Origin: Clostridiaceae bacterium
Lineage (GTDB): Bacteria; Bacillota; Clostridia; Clostridiales; Clostridiaceae
Direction: 5' to 3'
DNA: 35,670 nucleotides
Assembly: GCA_029219285.1 (NCBI GenBank)
Contig: JAQXTC010000012.1
Location: 1 to 35,670 of the forward strand
Shown: piece by piece, positions 1 through 7,751 of the stretch
How the letters are laid out: every line of letters begins with the position of its first letter
Numbering within the stretch: the stretch's first letter is position 1
Position numbers and translations under genes: made by a program
Notes under the pieces: generated by a model
What the model was told of the DNA's origin: nothing
The model's database searches: none
Seen by the model: only the letters and a program-made list of their open reading frames with translations

Positions 1-1131
1 AAAGATATCATTTAGTAAAGTTGTTTTACCTGTTCCATTGGCACCAACTATGGCAGCTTTGTCTGTTGATTTTAATTCAAAATTAACATCTTCAAGTAAT
101 ACATCATTAAAGGCTGCTTTGTAGTTATTAACCTTTAAAACTACTGTTTCTTCGAGAAGTTCATTAGTAGTATTTAAATTAATATCAGGTTCCTTTATGG
201 CTAAAAATGGCTCTTTGATTCTTCTTTTTTGTAATCTTTCTTGAATTTTAATTCTTGCCTTTAAAGTCTTACCTCTAAAACGTTCAGCATTTTCACTGGC
301 AAGTTCTCGGTATTTTTCAATAAGTTTTTCATTTCTTTCAGTTTCAGCAGTATCTTTAGCAGCAAGTTCTTGAAGTTCAACTTTAGTTTGTAAAAGTTCG
401 AAGTTATAATCAATATAGCTACCGTCAAACTCTTGGATTTCCATGTTTTCAAGATGAATTATCTTGTCAAAGCAGTTATTTAATAAATATCTGTTGTGAG
501 TAATAACAAGCATTGTACCCTTATGAGCGTTTATTAAATTCTTTAAAGAATTCAAATTATCAAAATCTAAGAATACATCAGGTTCATCCATAATTAAAAG
601 ATCAGGACTATTCATCATACCTCTAATTATTTGAATAAGCTTAAATTCACCACCACTAAGTTCAGAAATTAAAGTATCTTTTATCTTAGCTAGATTAGAA
701 AGGTTTAGCTTTTTATTAACGTTATTCTCAAATTCATCGCCACCAATAGAGTCTAGAGCATCTAAAGCTTCTTGGTATTTTTCAAGTAAAGGCTCAATAT
801 CAGTAGAAGTTTCCATCTCAGTACAGATAGTTGTTATTTCATTTTGCAGTCTGTTGTATTCTTCACATATGTAGTCAAATACAGTAATGTTTCTATCTTT
901 ATCGTCATCAGCAAATTGACGCACATACCCAATTTTTAAGTTTTCAGATTTTTCTAAAGTTCCGTCAAATAAGTAATTATCAGGATTCATTATTATATCA
1001 ATAAGTGTACTTTTTCCACTACCATTAGTACCAATAAAAGCACAGTGCTTATCAGCTTCTAATGTAAAGGAAATATTTTTGTACAAATCCTTATCAGGAA
1101 ATGAGTAGGATAAATTATCAATTTTTATCAT
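1..1131 (-). CDS. ABC-F family ATPase, C-terminus cut by window edge
   Basis: Reading leftwards from an ATG at 1131 (RBS AGAGGT just upstream) there is an open frame of 377 codons that leaves the window. It begins MIKIDNLSYSF, has a first Walker A GTNGSGKS, an ABC signature LSGGE, a Walker B-like LLIMDEPDVFLD, an H-loop VITHNRYLL, a charged helical linker, and then a second Walker A GANGTGKT near the edge. Two ABC domains without membrane segments define the ABC-F class, which acts on the ribosome as a translation factor or antibiotic-protection factor. The usual ABC-F sequence DEPTNHLD is replaced here by DEPDVFLD in domain 1. Antibiotic protection cannot be told from housekeeping function from this fragment. 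Confidence 0.9.
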   Translation of the reverse strand, partial: MIKIDNLSYSFPDKDLYKNISFTLEADKHCAFIGTNGSGKSTLIDIIMNPDNYLFDGTLEKSENLKIGYVRQFADDDKDRNITVFDYICEEYNRLQNEITTICTEMETSTDIEPLLEKYQEALDALDSIGGDEFENNVNKKLNLSNLAKIKDTLISELSGGEFKLIQIIRGMMNSPDLLIMDEPDVFLDFDNLNSLKNLINAHKGTMLVITHNRYLLNNCFDKIIHLENMEIQEFDGSYIDYNFELLQTKVELQELAAKDTAETERNEKLIEKYRELASENAERFRGKTLKARIKIQERLQKRRIKEPFLAIKEPDINLNTTNELLEETVVLKVNNYKAAFNDVLLEDVNFELKSTDKAAIVGANGTGKTTLLNDIF

Positions 1132-1279
1132 AAGTAGACCTCTCTTTAATAAATTTGATAGTGTTAGAGTACCATCTTTTTAAGATAACTTCAAGAATGC
1201 TAAAAAAACAGCAATAGAGCTTCTATTTCATATTATAATCGGTAGCTAATTTAATATGTACTAATTGAAGAAAACTTGG

Positions 1280-1285
1280 TATAAT
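1280..1285 (+). promoter_or_regulatory. Extended -10 promoter of the lipoprotein gene
   Basis: TGGTATAAT (TG at 1277) lies 38 bases before the ATG at 1323, a good extended -10. No convincing -35 is seen at the normal distance. Confidence 0.5.
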
Positions 1286-1322
1286 TTTCAACATAATAAA
1301 AATAAAAAAGGGTGGAGAACAA

Positions 1323-2057
1323 ATGAGAAAAGTAGGAACTATTTTACTTACAGTGAGTTGTAGCCTATTGTTAATATCATGTGGCGCTAACAATGATACT
1401 GCTAAGGAAGATGTGAAAAGAGAAGGAATTTTTATAGAAAGGCTAGAGGATGGAACTGGTGAAATTTATAATGATGGTGATAAAGGTGAAATTTCTGATT
1501 TGCTTTTAAACTATAAATCCTTGGCTTTTGATGAGGGGTATGAATCAAAGATTGCAGAAATTATGGATATTAATGGGGCAAAGGAATTGAGAAAAGAAAT
1601 AATTGCAGAAGTTAATTCTAAAATTAATGATTCTTTTGCATTACTTGAAGATGGAGCTAGAGAAGAGGCTATTAAAAATTATAATTTAGCTGTACTTTCT
1701 GGAATAAATCAAGCATTATCAAGTTCAATGGTAAACAAATACGAATTTATTGATGATAACACTATAAAGATGGACATATCAGGTAAAGGAATAGACTGGA
1801 CAAGCTACAAAACTGCAGTAGATGACTATATTGATAAAAATATTGATGAGTTAAATCCAGGTCCAGTAGGTCAAGAGGATATTATAAAATACAGTTTGGA
1901 TGTAATGACTAAAGTAGTAAAAAGTCCAAAGGATTTTGGTGGTGAACTTCATTCCTATGATATGGATTTAGTGTTTATATGCCAAAATGGCAAGTGGAAG
2001 CTTAATGATAAATCTCAAGAAACTTATAAAGAAAATATAATTTATTATGGTGAATAA
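1323..2057 (+). CDS. Predicted lipoprotein of unknown function
   Basis: A 244-residue protein with a typical lipoprotein signal: MRK, a hydrophobic stretch, then LISC as lipobox with the lipidated Cys near residue 20. The mature part is acidic, soluble and alpha-helical in character, with no motif I recognise. RBS GGGTGGAG precedes the ATG. It stands alone, and its stop lies one base from the end of the convergent gntP-family gene, so no terminator fits between them. It is probably anchored on the outer face of the membrane. Function unknown. Confidence 0.8.
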   Translation: MRKVGTILLTVSCSLLLISCGANNDTAKEDVKREGIFIERLEDGTGEIYNDGDKGEISDLLLNYKSLAFDEGYESKIAEIMDINGAKELRKEIIAEVNSKINDSFALLEDGAREEAIKNYNLAVLSGINQALSSSMVNKYEFIDDNTIKMDISGKGIDWTSYKTAVDDYIDKNIDELNPGPVGQEDIIKYSLDVMTKVVKSPKDFGGELHSYDMDLVFICQNGKWKLNDKSQETYKENIIYYGE

Positions 2058-2058
2058 A

Positions 2059-3432
2059 TTATAAGTATTTGAAATAAACCATAGCTACCACAATAATAGT
2101 TGTTACTATAGGAATTAATACAGAAGTAACAAAAATATCTTTATAACTTTCCTTGTGTGTTAAGCCGCAGATGGTTAAGGTTGTTATAACAGCACCATTA
2201 TGAGGTAAGGTATCTAAACCGCCACAAGCAAGGGAAGCAATTCTATGTAAAACTTCATTAGGTATTCCCAGGGAAGAACTCATTTGCATATAGGTATTAG
2301 CTAAGGCATCTAAAGTTATTCCAAGACCACCTGAAGCAGAAGCAGTTAAACCACAAATTATATTTACAGAAATAGCTTCAGATATTATTGGATTTGAAGA
2401 AATACCTAAAATAAAATTTTGAATAACAGTAAATACAGTAAGGGACTTAATTACACTACCATAACCAACTATGGCGCTAGAGTTTAGCAAAGGTGTAAAA
2501 GAGTTCCTTACAGCTTTATCGAGAACTTTTCCAAAGGAATTTATATTTTTTAAATTAAAAATCAAAATAAATAAGGTACCTAAAATTAAAGAAATAATAA
2601 CGCTCCAAGTTCCTAAAACCTTGTTTAAATTAAGACCTAAATCTTCTAAGTAACTGCCATCAGTATTTGGATAATATATTTTAGAGAAAAATATATTAGA
2701 AGCAAAAACAAGAATAATAGGTGATATTGCTTTTAATATGTTATTTGATTGATAAGTTTTTGTTTGAGAAGCATCATTTGCTGCTCCAAAACCTTCACCA
2801 TTTTTCAAGGCGATTTTTCTTTGTTTTGTAAGGTAAAAAAGCCCCATAAAAAGCATAAAAAAGCTTGCTATGATTCCTAGAATAGGTGCGGCAAAGGAAT
2901 CTGTACCAAAGTAACTCATAGGAATAAGGTTTTGAATTTCTGGAGAACCTGGTAGTGCTGTCATGGTAAAGGTAAAAGCACCAAGGGCTATAGAGCCAGG
3001 AATAAGCCTTTTAGGAATATCAGCTTCTTTAAATAATTGCATAGCTATAGGGTATAAAATAAAAGCAACTACAAATAAAGAAACTCCCCCATAAGTTAAA
3101 AATGCACCTGATAATACAATTGATAAGATAGCGTGTTTTGAGCCTAATTTTCTTGAAATAAAATTTGCTATAGCTTTAGCATAACCTACTTCCTCCATGA
3201 ATTTGGCAAAGATTGCACCTGTTAAAAAAAGAGGAAAATAGTTTTTGACAAAGCTTGCAAAGCCAGTCATATATACTTCAGTATAGTTATACATAAGTTT
3301 TGGGCTATTAAGTGAAATAAAAAATATAGTTAACATAGCAACAAGTGGTGCTGTTACTATAGTTGAATAACCTTTATAGGCCAAAATCATTATTAAAATT
3401 AAGGATGAAATTAATATTATGATATCTAACAT
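2059..3432 (-). CDS. GntP-family permease
   Basis: A 457-residue, very hydrophobic protein with about 12 membrane segments and the GntP-family pattern: TYGGVSLFVVAF in the first half, and SASGGLGITLDAL followed by GGLDTLPHNGAVIT in the second half, where family members have GGxDxLPHxG. GntP permeases are proton symporters for gluconate and related hydroxy acids (D-glycerate, 3-hydroxybutyrate, D-serine). The substrate cannot be read from the sequence and no catabolic gene is adjacent. RBS GAAAGGAAAC lies before the ATG on the minus strand. Length is normal for the family. Transcribed convergently with the lipoprotein gene, ending one base away from it. Confidence 0.85.
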   Translation of the reverse strand: MLDIIILISSLILIMILAYKGYSTIVTAPLVAMLTIFFISLNSPKLMYNYTEVYMTGFASFVKNYFPLFLTGAIFAKFMEEVGYAKAIANFISRKLGSKHAILSIVLSGAFLTYGGVSLFVVAFILYPIAMQLFKEADIPKRLIPGSIALGAFTFTMTALPGSPEIQNLIPMSYFGTDSFAAPILGIIASFFMLFMGLFYLTKQRKIALKNGEGFGAANDASQTKTYQSNNILKAISPIILVFASNIFFSKIYYPNTDGSYLEDLGLNLNKVLGTWSVIISLILGTLFILIFNLKNINSFGKVLDKAVRNSFTPLLNSSAIVGYGSVIKSLTVFTVIQNFILGISSNPIISEAISVNIICGLTASASGGLGITLDALANTYMQMSSSLGIPNEVLHRIASLACGGLDTLPHNGAVITTLTICGLTHKESYKDIFVTSVLIPIVTTIIVVAMVYFKYL

Positions 3433-3697
3433 GCTAAGTTTCCTTTCTAATTTTGCTAGTAAATAGTTTTAACAAATAAATTAATAATATTCTTTAAAGA
3501 AAAATATTGGCAATTAACTGGGTAATTTTTTGAAGTTAATTAATAAATTTGTAATTGTTAATGGTAATTTCAAATTAATTATCGTAATGCTTTTGAAAAT
3601 ATTTAATAATTTATGAAAAATACAGTAATATATCCATAATTAAAGTAAAAAATGATAGAATATTGTAAAGAGTTTTGATAAGTTATAGGGGAAATTT

Positions 3698-3901
3698 ATG
3701 AGGGTATTTAAAAAATTATCATATTTTATAAGGACAAATTTAAAGGTACAGTTAATAACAGGTGTATTATTAGGTGCTTTATTTACAGCACTTATTGGTG
3801 GGTTTTGTTATAGTGTAAGTAAATATTATGAAGTTTCTAAAAATGAAGATAAGGTGGAAGAAGATGTAACTATTTCTTACTCAAATCTTTTAATGGAATA
3901 A
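3698..3901 (+). CDS. Small single-pass membrane protein
   Basis: A 67-residue ORF with RBS AGGGGAAA at good spacing. It has a basic N-terminus (MRVFKKL), one transmembrane helix around residues 19-40 (LITGVLLGALFTALIGGFCY), and an acidic C-terminal tail. It is not a shadow of another gene. No family recognised. The 265 bases upstream are AT-rich and contain no other gene. Confidence 0.6.
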   Translation: MRVFKKLSYFIRTNLKVQLITGVLLGALFTALIGGFCYSVSKYYEVSKNEDKVEEDVTISYSNLLME

Positions 3902-3977
3902 GTTTATGAATAAGTTTATAATAAAAAGTTTAGGTGTAATGCACCTTGACTTTCATTTTTTTACACCATTTTTACAA

Positions 3978-3999
3978 ATATTTGATGCATATCAAATAT
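3978..3999. promoter_or_regulatory. Perfect 9+4+9 palindrome overlapping the -35 of the hydrolase promoter
   Basis: Arms ATATTTGAT and ATCAAATAT flank GCAT with no mismatch. The left arm overlaps a -35-like TTGATG (3982-3987); 16 bases later is TAAAAT (4004-4009), with TG at the extended -10 position. The size and placement suit a dimeric MarR- or TetR-type repressor. No such regulator is encoded nearby. Confidence 0.5.
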
Positions 4000-4051
4000 A
4001 TGATAAAATATTCTTAGGTGTAAGTTATGAAAGGGGAATAAGTCGCTAAAA

Positions 4052-4734
4052 ATGGTAGTTAATATAGGGGATGTAAGCTTTAATTATAATGAATTTGGTG
4101 AGGGAAAGCCTGTACTAATGCTTCATGGTTATTGTTTAGATCATAGAGTTATGGAGAGTGCTTTTGAACCAGTATTTATGAAAAATAAAGGGTTTAGAAG
4201 AATTTATATTGATTTACCAGGCATGGGATTATCAACTGGAGAAGATAGCATAAAGAATTGTGATGATATGCTTGAAATATTGCTTGAATTTATAGATAAA
4301 GTTATAGGAAAAGAGCATTTCATGATCTTTGGATATTCTTATGGTGGATATTTAGCAAGAGCTATTTTGCAGAGGTATGAAGAAATGGTGGATGGACTTT
4401 TGTTGCTATGCCCAGTAATTATTCCTAATTATAAGGATAGAAATATTGCAAGTAGTACAGTTCTAGAGAAGGATGAAGAATTCGTCCAAACCTTAAGTCA
4501 AATAGAGGATGATGATTACCTTTCAGAATTTGTTATCCAGAATGAATTTACATATAGAAGATATGTTAATGATATAAGAGATGCACTAAGTCTTGCTAAA
4601 AAGGATTTTGTTAAAGAATATAAGAAAAATGGTTATGAATTAACTGATAATCTCAATGAAGTAAGCAAGGTTTTTGGCAAACCAATGGTTACTTAAATGA
4701 ATATCTAGATGTATTAGACAAAATTAGAGATTAA
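4052..4734 (+). pseudogene. Alpha/beta hydrolase gene with internal deletion and frameshift
   Basis: The open frame (214 codons, 4052-4696) has alpha/beta-hydrolase landmarks: HGYCLDHR for the oxyanion region, DLPGMGLS, and nucleophile elbow GYSYGG with the serine. It breaks off at FGKPMVT, where relatives continue into the strand carrying the catalytic acid and then the catalytic His. A plausible C-terminal remnant, GYLNEYLDVLDKIRD then stop, follows at 4687-4734 in another frame. This suggests loss of the segment between, with both remaining catalytic residues. The RBS is weak: AGGGGA is about 15 bases from the ATG. Probably inactive. Confidence 0.65.
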
Positions 4735-5090
4735 AAAAATTATCCATAGGTTAGGTTTATTAGTCATACCTAAATTTAAAATAATAAAGATGCAAAACAA
4801 CTTGAATTCCTTGACAAATAATACTTTTAGATTAAACTGATATGAAATTCTAAGAAACATGAAGAAAATTAAAGAAAATAAAACTATAAAGAGAGAGAGA
4901 AACGGGAGTGTAATTGAAAGGGGAGAGTAATTTGGTAGTAAGTTTATCTTTTTTACGGAGTACAATTTTTCGAGCTTGCGAGAGAAACTCTCTTTTCTCT
5001 CTTTCTCTCTTCTCTAACCTAAGGTGGTGATTAATTCATTCCAATAAGTGTTATAATATACATATAATTCAATGGAAAAGGTGTGGTTTT
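4735..5090. other. Gene-free stretch with GA-rich and TC-rich tracts
   Basis: I see no credible gene in these 356 bases. A GA tract (about 4890-4903) is followed by a TC-rich stretch (about 4987-5016) that could pair with it as a long imperfect stem. Between them is CGAGCTTGCGAG. A related GA-rich tract plus GCTTGCGC occurs before the terminator at 10328, so this may be a dispersed noncoding repeat. The right end holds the bceR-like promoter. Confidence 0.4.
5052..5057 (+). promoter_or_regulatory. Extended -10 promoter of the BceRS-type operon
   Basis: TGTTATAAT (TG at 5049) lies 33 bases before the GTG start at 5091. No good -35 is visible. Confidence 0.5.
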
Positions 5091-5813
5091 GTGTATAGTA
5101 TTATGCTAATTGAGGATGACAGGAAGATTACTGAGCTTTTGGGGAATAAGCTTAAGAATTATGGCTATAGGATATGTTTGCCTAGTGATTTTTCTGATTT
5201 GAAGAATGAATTTTTGAAGTTTAAGCCGGATTTAGTTCTTATGGATATAAACCTACCTTTTTTTGATGGCTTTTATTGGTGTAGGAGCATAAGGCAATGT
5301 TCTAATGTGCCTATGATATTTGTATCTGCTAGGACTTCTGATATGGACAAGGTTATGGCTATTGATAATGGTGGAGATGACTTTATTACCAAACCTTTTT
5401 CCTATGATGTGTTGCTTGCTAAGATAAAAGGTATTTTAAGAAGAGTATATGGAAGTTATGCTTCTAGTGATTCTAATTATTTAAGATGCCATGATTTAGT
5501 ATTATACTCGGATAAGAATGTAGTTGAATTTAAGGATAAAAGTATTGAGCTTAGTAAGAATGAATTTACACTTTTATATCATTTAGTTAAGAATATAAAC
5601 AAAATTGTTTCAAGGGATAAGCTACTTGAAATTTTATGGAGTGATACAGATTTCATTGATGATAATACTCTTTCAGTTAATGTTACTAGAGTAAGAAAGA
5701 AATTAGAAACTATCGGAATTAAATATGCCATAGTAACTAAACGTGGTCAAGGTTATGAGCTTTTGGATAATTGGCACAGTAACTTTAAAGGTGGAGAAAG
5801 TAATGAAATTTAG
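5091..5813 (+). CDS. OmpR-family response regulator (BceR-like)
   Basis: 240 residues starting at GTG (RBS GGAAAAGGTG); an ATG at 5103 is an alternative. Receiver domain in residues 1-120: acidic pair EDD at 8-10, phosphoacceptor D52 in LVLMDINLP, T/S in FVSARTS, K in TKPFS. The C-terminal winged helix (about 130-230) has the OmpR signature LSKNEFTLLYHL and VNVTRVRKKL, ending in the wing TKRGQGYEL. The stop overlaps the start of the kinase gene. The layout with a short-loop kinase and a BceAB-like transporter identifies a peptide-antibiotic sensing module. The likely target is the transporter promoter, though no operator is identifiable. Confidence 0.9.
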   Translation: MYSIMLIEDDRKITELLGNKLKNYGYRICLPSDFSDLKNEFLKFKPDLVLMDINLPFFDGFYWCRSIRQCSNVPMIFVSARTSDMDKVMAIDNGGDDFITKPFSYDVLLAKIKGILRRVYGSYASSDSNYLRCHDLVLYSDKNVVEFKDKSIELSKNEFTLLYHLVKNINKIVSRDKLLEILWSDTDFIDDNTLSVNVTRVRKKLETIGIKYAIVTKRGQGYELLDNWHSNFKGGESNEI

Positions 5814-6858
5814 GGATTTTTTCAAGGAAAGAATTTTTTATTTGGTTATTTATTTAGGGGCCGTATCTCTTGCTTTTTTAGTAATGATTTTTACTATAAA
5901 CATAAGTAAAGTTAATGTTAAAGCAAGTAGCATAATCTATGTATATGGAGTTTCTATAGTTTTTTATCTAATATTTATAGGTTATGAGTACTATAAGTCT
6001 AAAGGGTTTTATAAGAAACTTTCTGAGCTTCTAAAATCGGATAACATAATAGATGATTCTGTATATGTAGAGAAAGGTAAAACTTTAGAGCAAAAGCTAT
6101 TTGTAAAGGTGCTTAATAAGATTCATAGAGAGTATAAAAATGAGCTTTATAAATATGAAGACATGGAAAAAAGTTTTTCTGTATTTACCAGTCAATGGGT
6201 TCATCAAATGAAAACACCAGTATCTGTTATTAATCTTTTGCTTCAAGAAGAATGTGCAGATGAGGATAAGGAGCTTTTTGAAAGTATTGGTGAAGAGAAT
6301 GAAAGAATTGCTCAAGGTCTTAATATTATGCTTTATAATTCCCGAATAAATGACTTTAATCATGATTTTAATGTAGAGGCAATTGATATAATTCTTATTT
6401 TAAGAAAGGTTATAAATGATAATAAGAAGTTATTTATAAGAAAGAAGATATTTCCTGAAATACTAGGAGATTCAGTTATGATACAAACTGATAAAAAGTG
6501 GATGTATTTTGTAATAAGTCAAATAGTAATAAATGCAATTAAGTATACAGATATTGCAGATAGAGATAGAAAATTTATTAAGTTTATTATTAATAGTGAT
6601 GGTGACAAGATTTCCCTATGTATTAAGGATAATGGTATAGGTATACCTAATGAAGACAAGGGTAGGGTATTTAATGAGTTTTTCACTGGTAAAAATGGCA
6701 GAAAGTCTACAGAATCAACTGGTATGGGTTTATATCTGGCAAAGTATGTTTGTGATTATCTTGGTAATGAACTTTATGTTGAATCAGAGGAAGGACAAGG
6801 TGCAGAGTTTTATATTACATTTTTAAAAGAAAAAAATATCTTTAAGATAAAGGACTAA
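5803..6858 (+). CDS. Intramembrane-sensing histidine kinase (BceS-like)
   Basis: Start chosen at ATG 5803 (RBS GGTGGAG), 11 bases inside the regulator gene; the frame is open further upstream but without a better signal. 351 residues. Two transmembrane helices in the first 70 residues are separated by only a few residues, so there is almost no extracellular sensor, as in BceS kinases, which read out the state of their partner ABC transporter. The DHp helix carries H134 in WVHQMKTPVS. ATPase motifs: N box VINAIKYT, G1 DNGIGIP, F box NEFF, G2 TGMGLYL. It should phosphorylate the upstream regulator. Confidence 0.9.
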   Translation: MKFRDFFKERIFYLVIYLGAVSLAFLVMIFTINISKVNVKASSIIYVYGVSIVFYLIFIGYEYYKSKGFYKKLSELLKSDNIIDDSVYVEKGKTLEQKLFVKVLNKIHREYKNELYKYEDMEKSFSVFTSQWVHQMKTPVSVINLLLQEECADEDKELFESIGEENERIAQGLNIMLYNSRINDFNHDFNVEAIDIILILRKVINDNKKLFIRKKIFPEILGDSVMIQTDKKWMYFVISQIVINAIKYTDIADRDRKFIKFIINSDGDKISLCIKDNGIGIPNEDKGRVFNEFFTGKNGRKSTESTGMGLYLAKYVCDYLGNELYVESEEGQGAEFYITFLKEKNIFKIKD

Positions 6859-6860
6859 TC

Positions 6861-6936
6861 TTTCAAAATTGAAAGGTTAAAGGTAAAAAATGAAAGGGAA
6901 ATCAATATGAGGGTTTCTCTTATTTTTTTATAATTG
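6861..6936 (+). other. Weak hairpins between kinase and transporter genes
   Basis: CTTTCAA/TTGAAAG (6862-6877) and GGGAAA/TTTCTC (about 6897-6920) can form hairpins, the second followed by a T-rich run. They may partly terminate the regulatory genes so that the transporter is expressed separately. Pairing is weak and this is only a suggestion. Confidence 0.25.
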
Positions 6937-6974
6937 TATATGTACCTAGGGAACAAAAAAGGGAGGTAAGATAA

Positions 6975-7739
6975 ATGGCAGTGTTAAGCGCTAGAAATAT
7001 TACAAAGATATATGGTGGAAAAAGTGGCAAGGTTAGAGTTAAGGCTTTAGATAAATTTAATTTAGAAGTGGAAAAAGGAGAATTTGTAGGGGTTATGGGG
7101 CCTTCTGGTAGTGGTAAAAGTACATTGCTTAATATAATGGCAACCATTGATAATCCAACTTCAGGAGAAATTTTTATAAACGGCACTAACCCGATGAAAT
7201 TAGATGAGAAGAATATAGCTCTATTTAGAAGGCAGGAGCTTGGCTTTGTATTTCAGGATTTTAATCTTTTAGATTCTTTATCTGTTAAGGAAAATATAAT
7301 TCTTCCTCTTGTGCTTGAGAAAGCGCCTATAAAACAGATTGAAAAAAGTTTAGATAATATTGCTGGAATATTAAATATTAAAAATATCTTAGAAAAGAAA
7401 CCTTATGAAATTTCAGGTGGCCAGCAACAAAGGACAGCTTGTGCAAGAGCATTAATTCATAATCCTTCTTTAATTCTTGCGGATGAACCAACTGGTAATC
7501 TCGATTCAAAGGCTTCAGAAGATGTTATGGAAACATTAAGTTCTTTAAATAGTGAAAAGGGAGCCACTATTGTTATGGTAACTCATGATCCGTTTTCGGC
7601 AAGCTTTTGTAAAAGAATAGTAATGATAAAAGATGGGAAGTACTTTCAAGAGATAGTCAACGGGGGAAATAGGCAGGTTTTCTTCAATGAAATATTGAAT
7701 TCTCTTTCTCTTATTGGAAGTAAAATAAATAACTTCTAG
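6975..7739 (+). CDS. BceA-like ABC transporter ATPase
   Basis: 254 residues, RBS GGGAGGT. Walker A GPSGSGKS at 42-49, Q-loop FVFQDFNLL, signature SGGQQQR, Walker B ILADEPTGNLD, and H-loop MVTHDP. This belongs to the LolD/MacB/BceA class of ATPases that work with FtsX-type permeases. The permease gene starts 12 bases downstream, so the two form one complex at the inner face of the membrane. The likely role is resistance to cell-wall-active peptides (bacitracin, lantibiotics) through a flux-sensing partnership with the upstream kinase. The specific peptide is unknown. Confidence 0.92.
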   Translation: MAVLSARNITKIYGGKSGKVRVKALDKFNLEVEKGEFVGVMGPSGSGKSTLLNIMATIDNPTSGEIFINGTNPMKLDEKNIALFRRQELGFVFQDFNLLDSLSVKENIILPLVLEKAPIKQIEKSLDNIAGILNIKNILEKKPYEISGGQQQRTACARALIHNPSLILADEPTGNLDSKASEDVMETLSSLNSEKGATIVMVTHDPFSASFCKRIVMIKDGKYFQEIVNGGNRQVFFNEILNSLSLIGSKINNF

Positions 7740-7751
7740 GGGTGAGGAAAT

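Noticed and set aside
3930..3967. Terminator after the 67-residue membrane protein (AGGTG/CACCT)
   Set aside because: Only five pairs, with nine bases between the stem and the T run; too weak to call.
4714..4965. Minus-strand 83-codon hydrophobic ORF
   Set aside because: No RBS, composition expected from reading AT-rich DNA in reverse, and it overlaps the hydrolase remnant and the GA-rich element.
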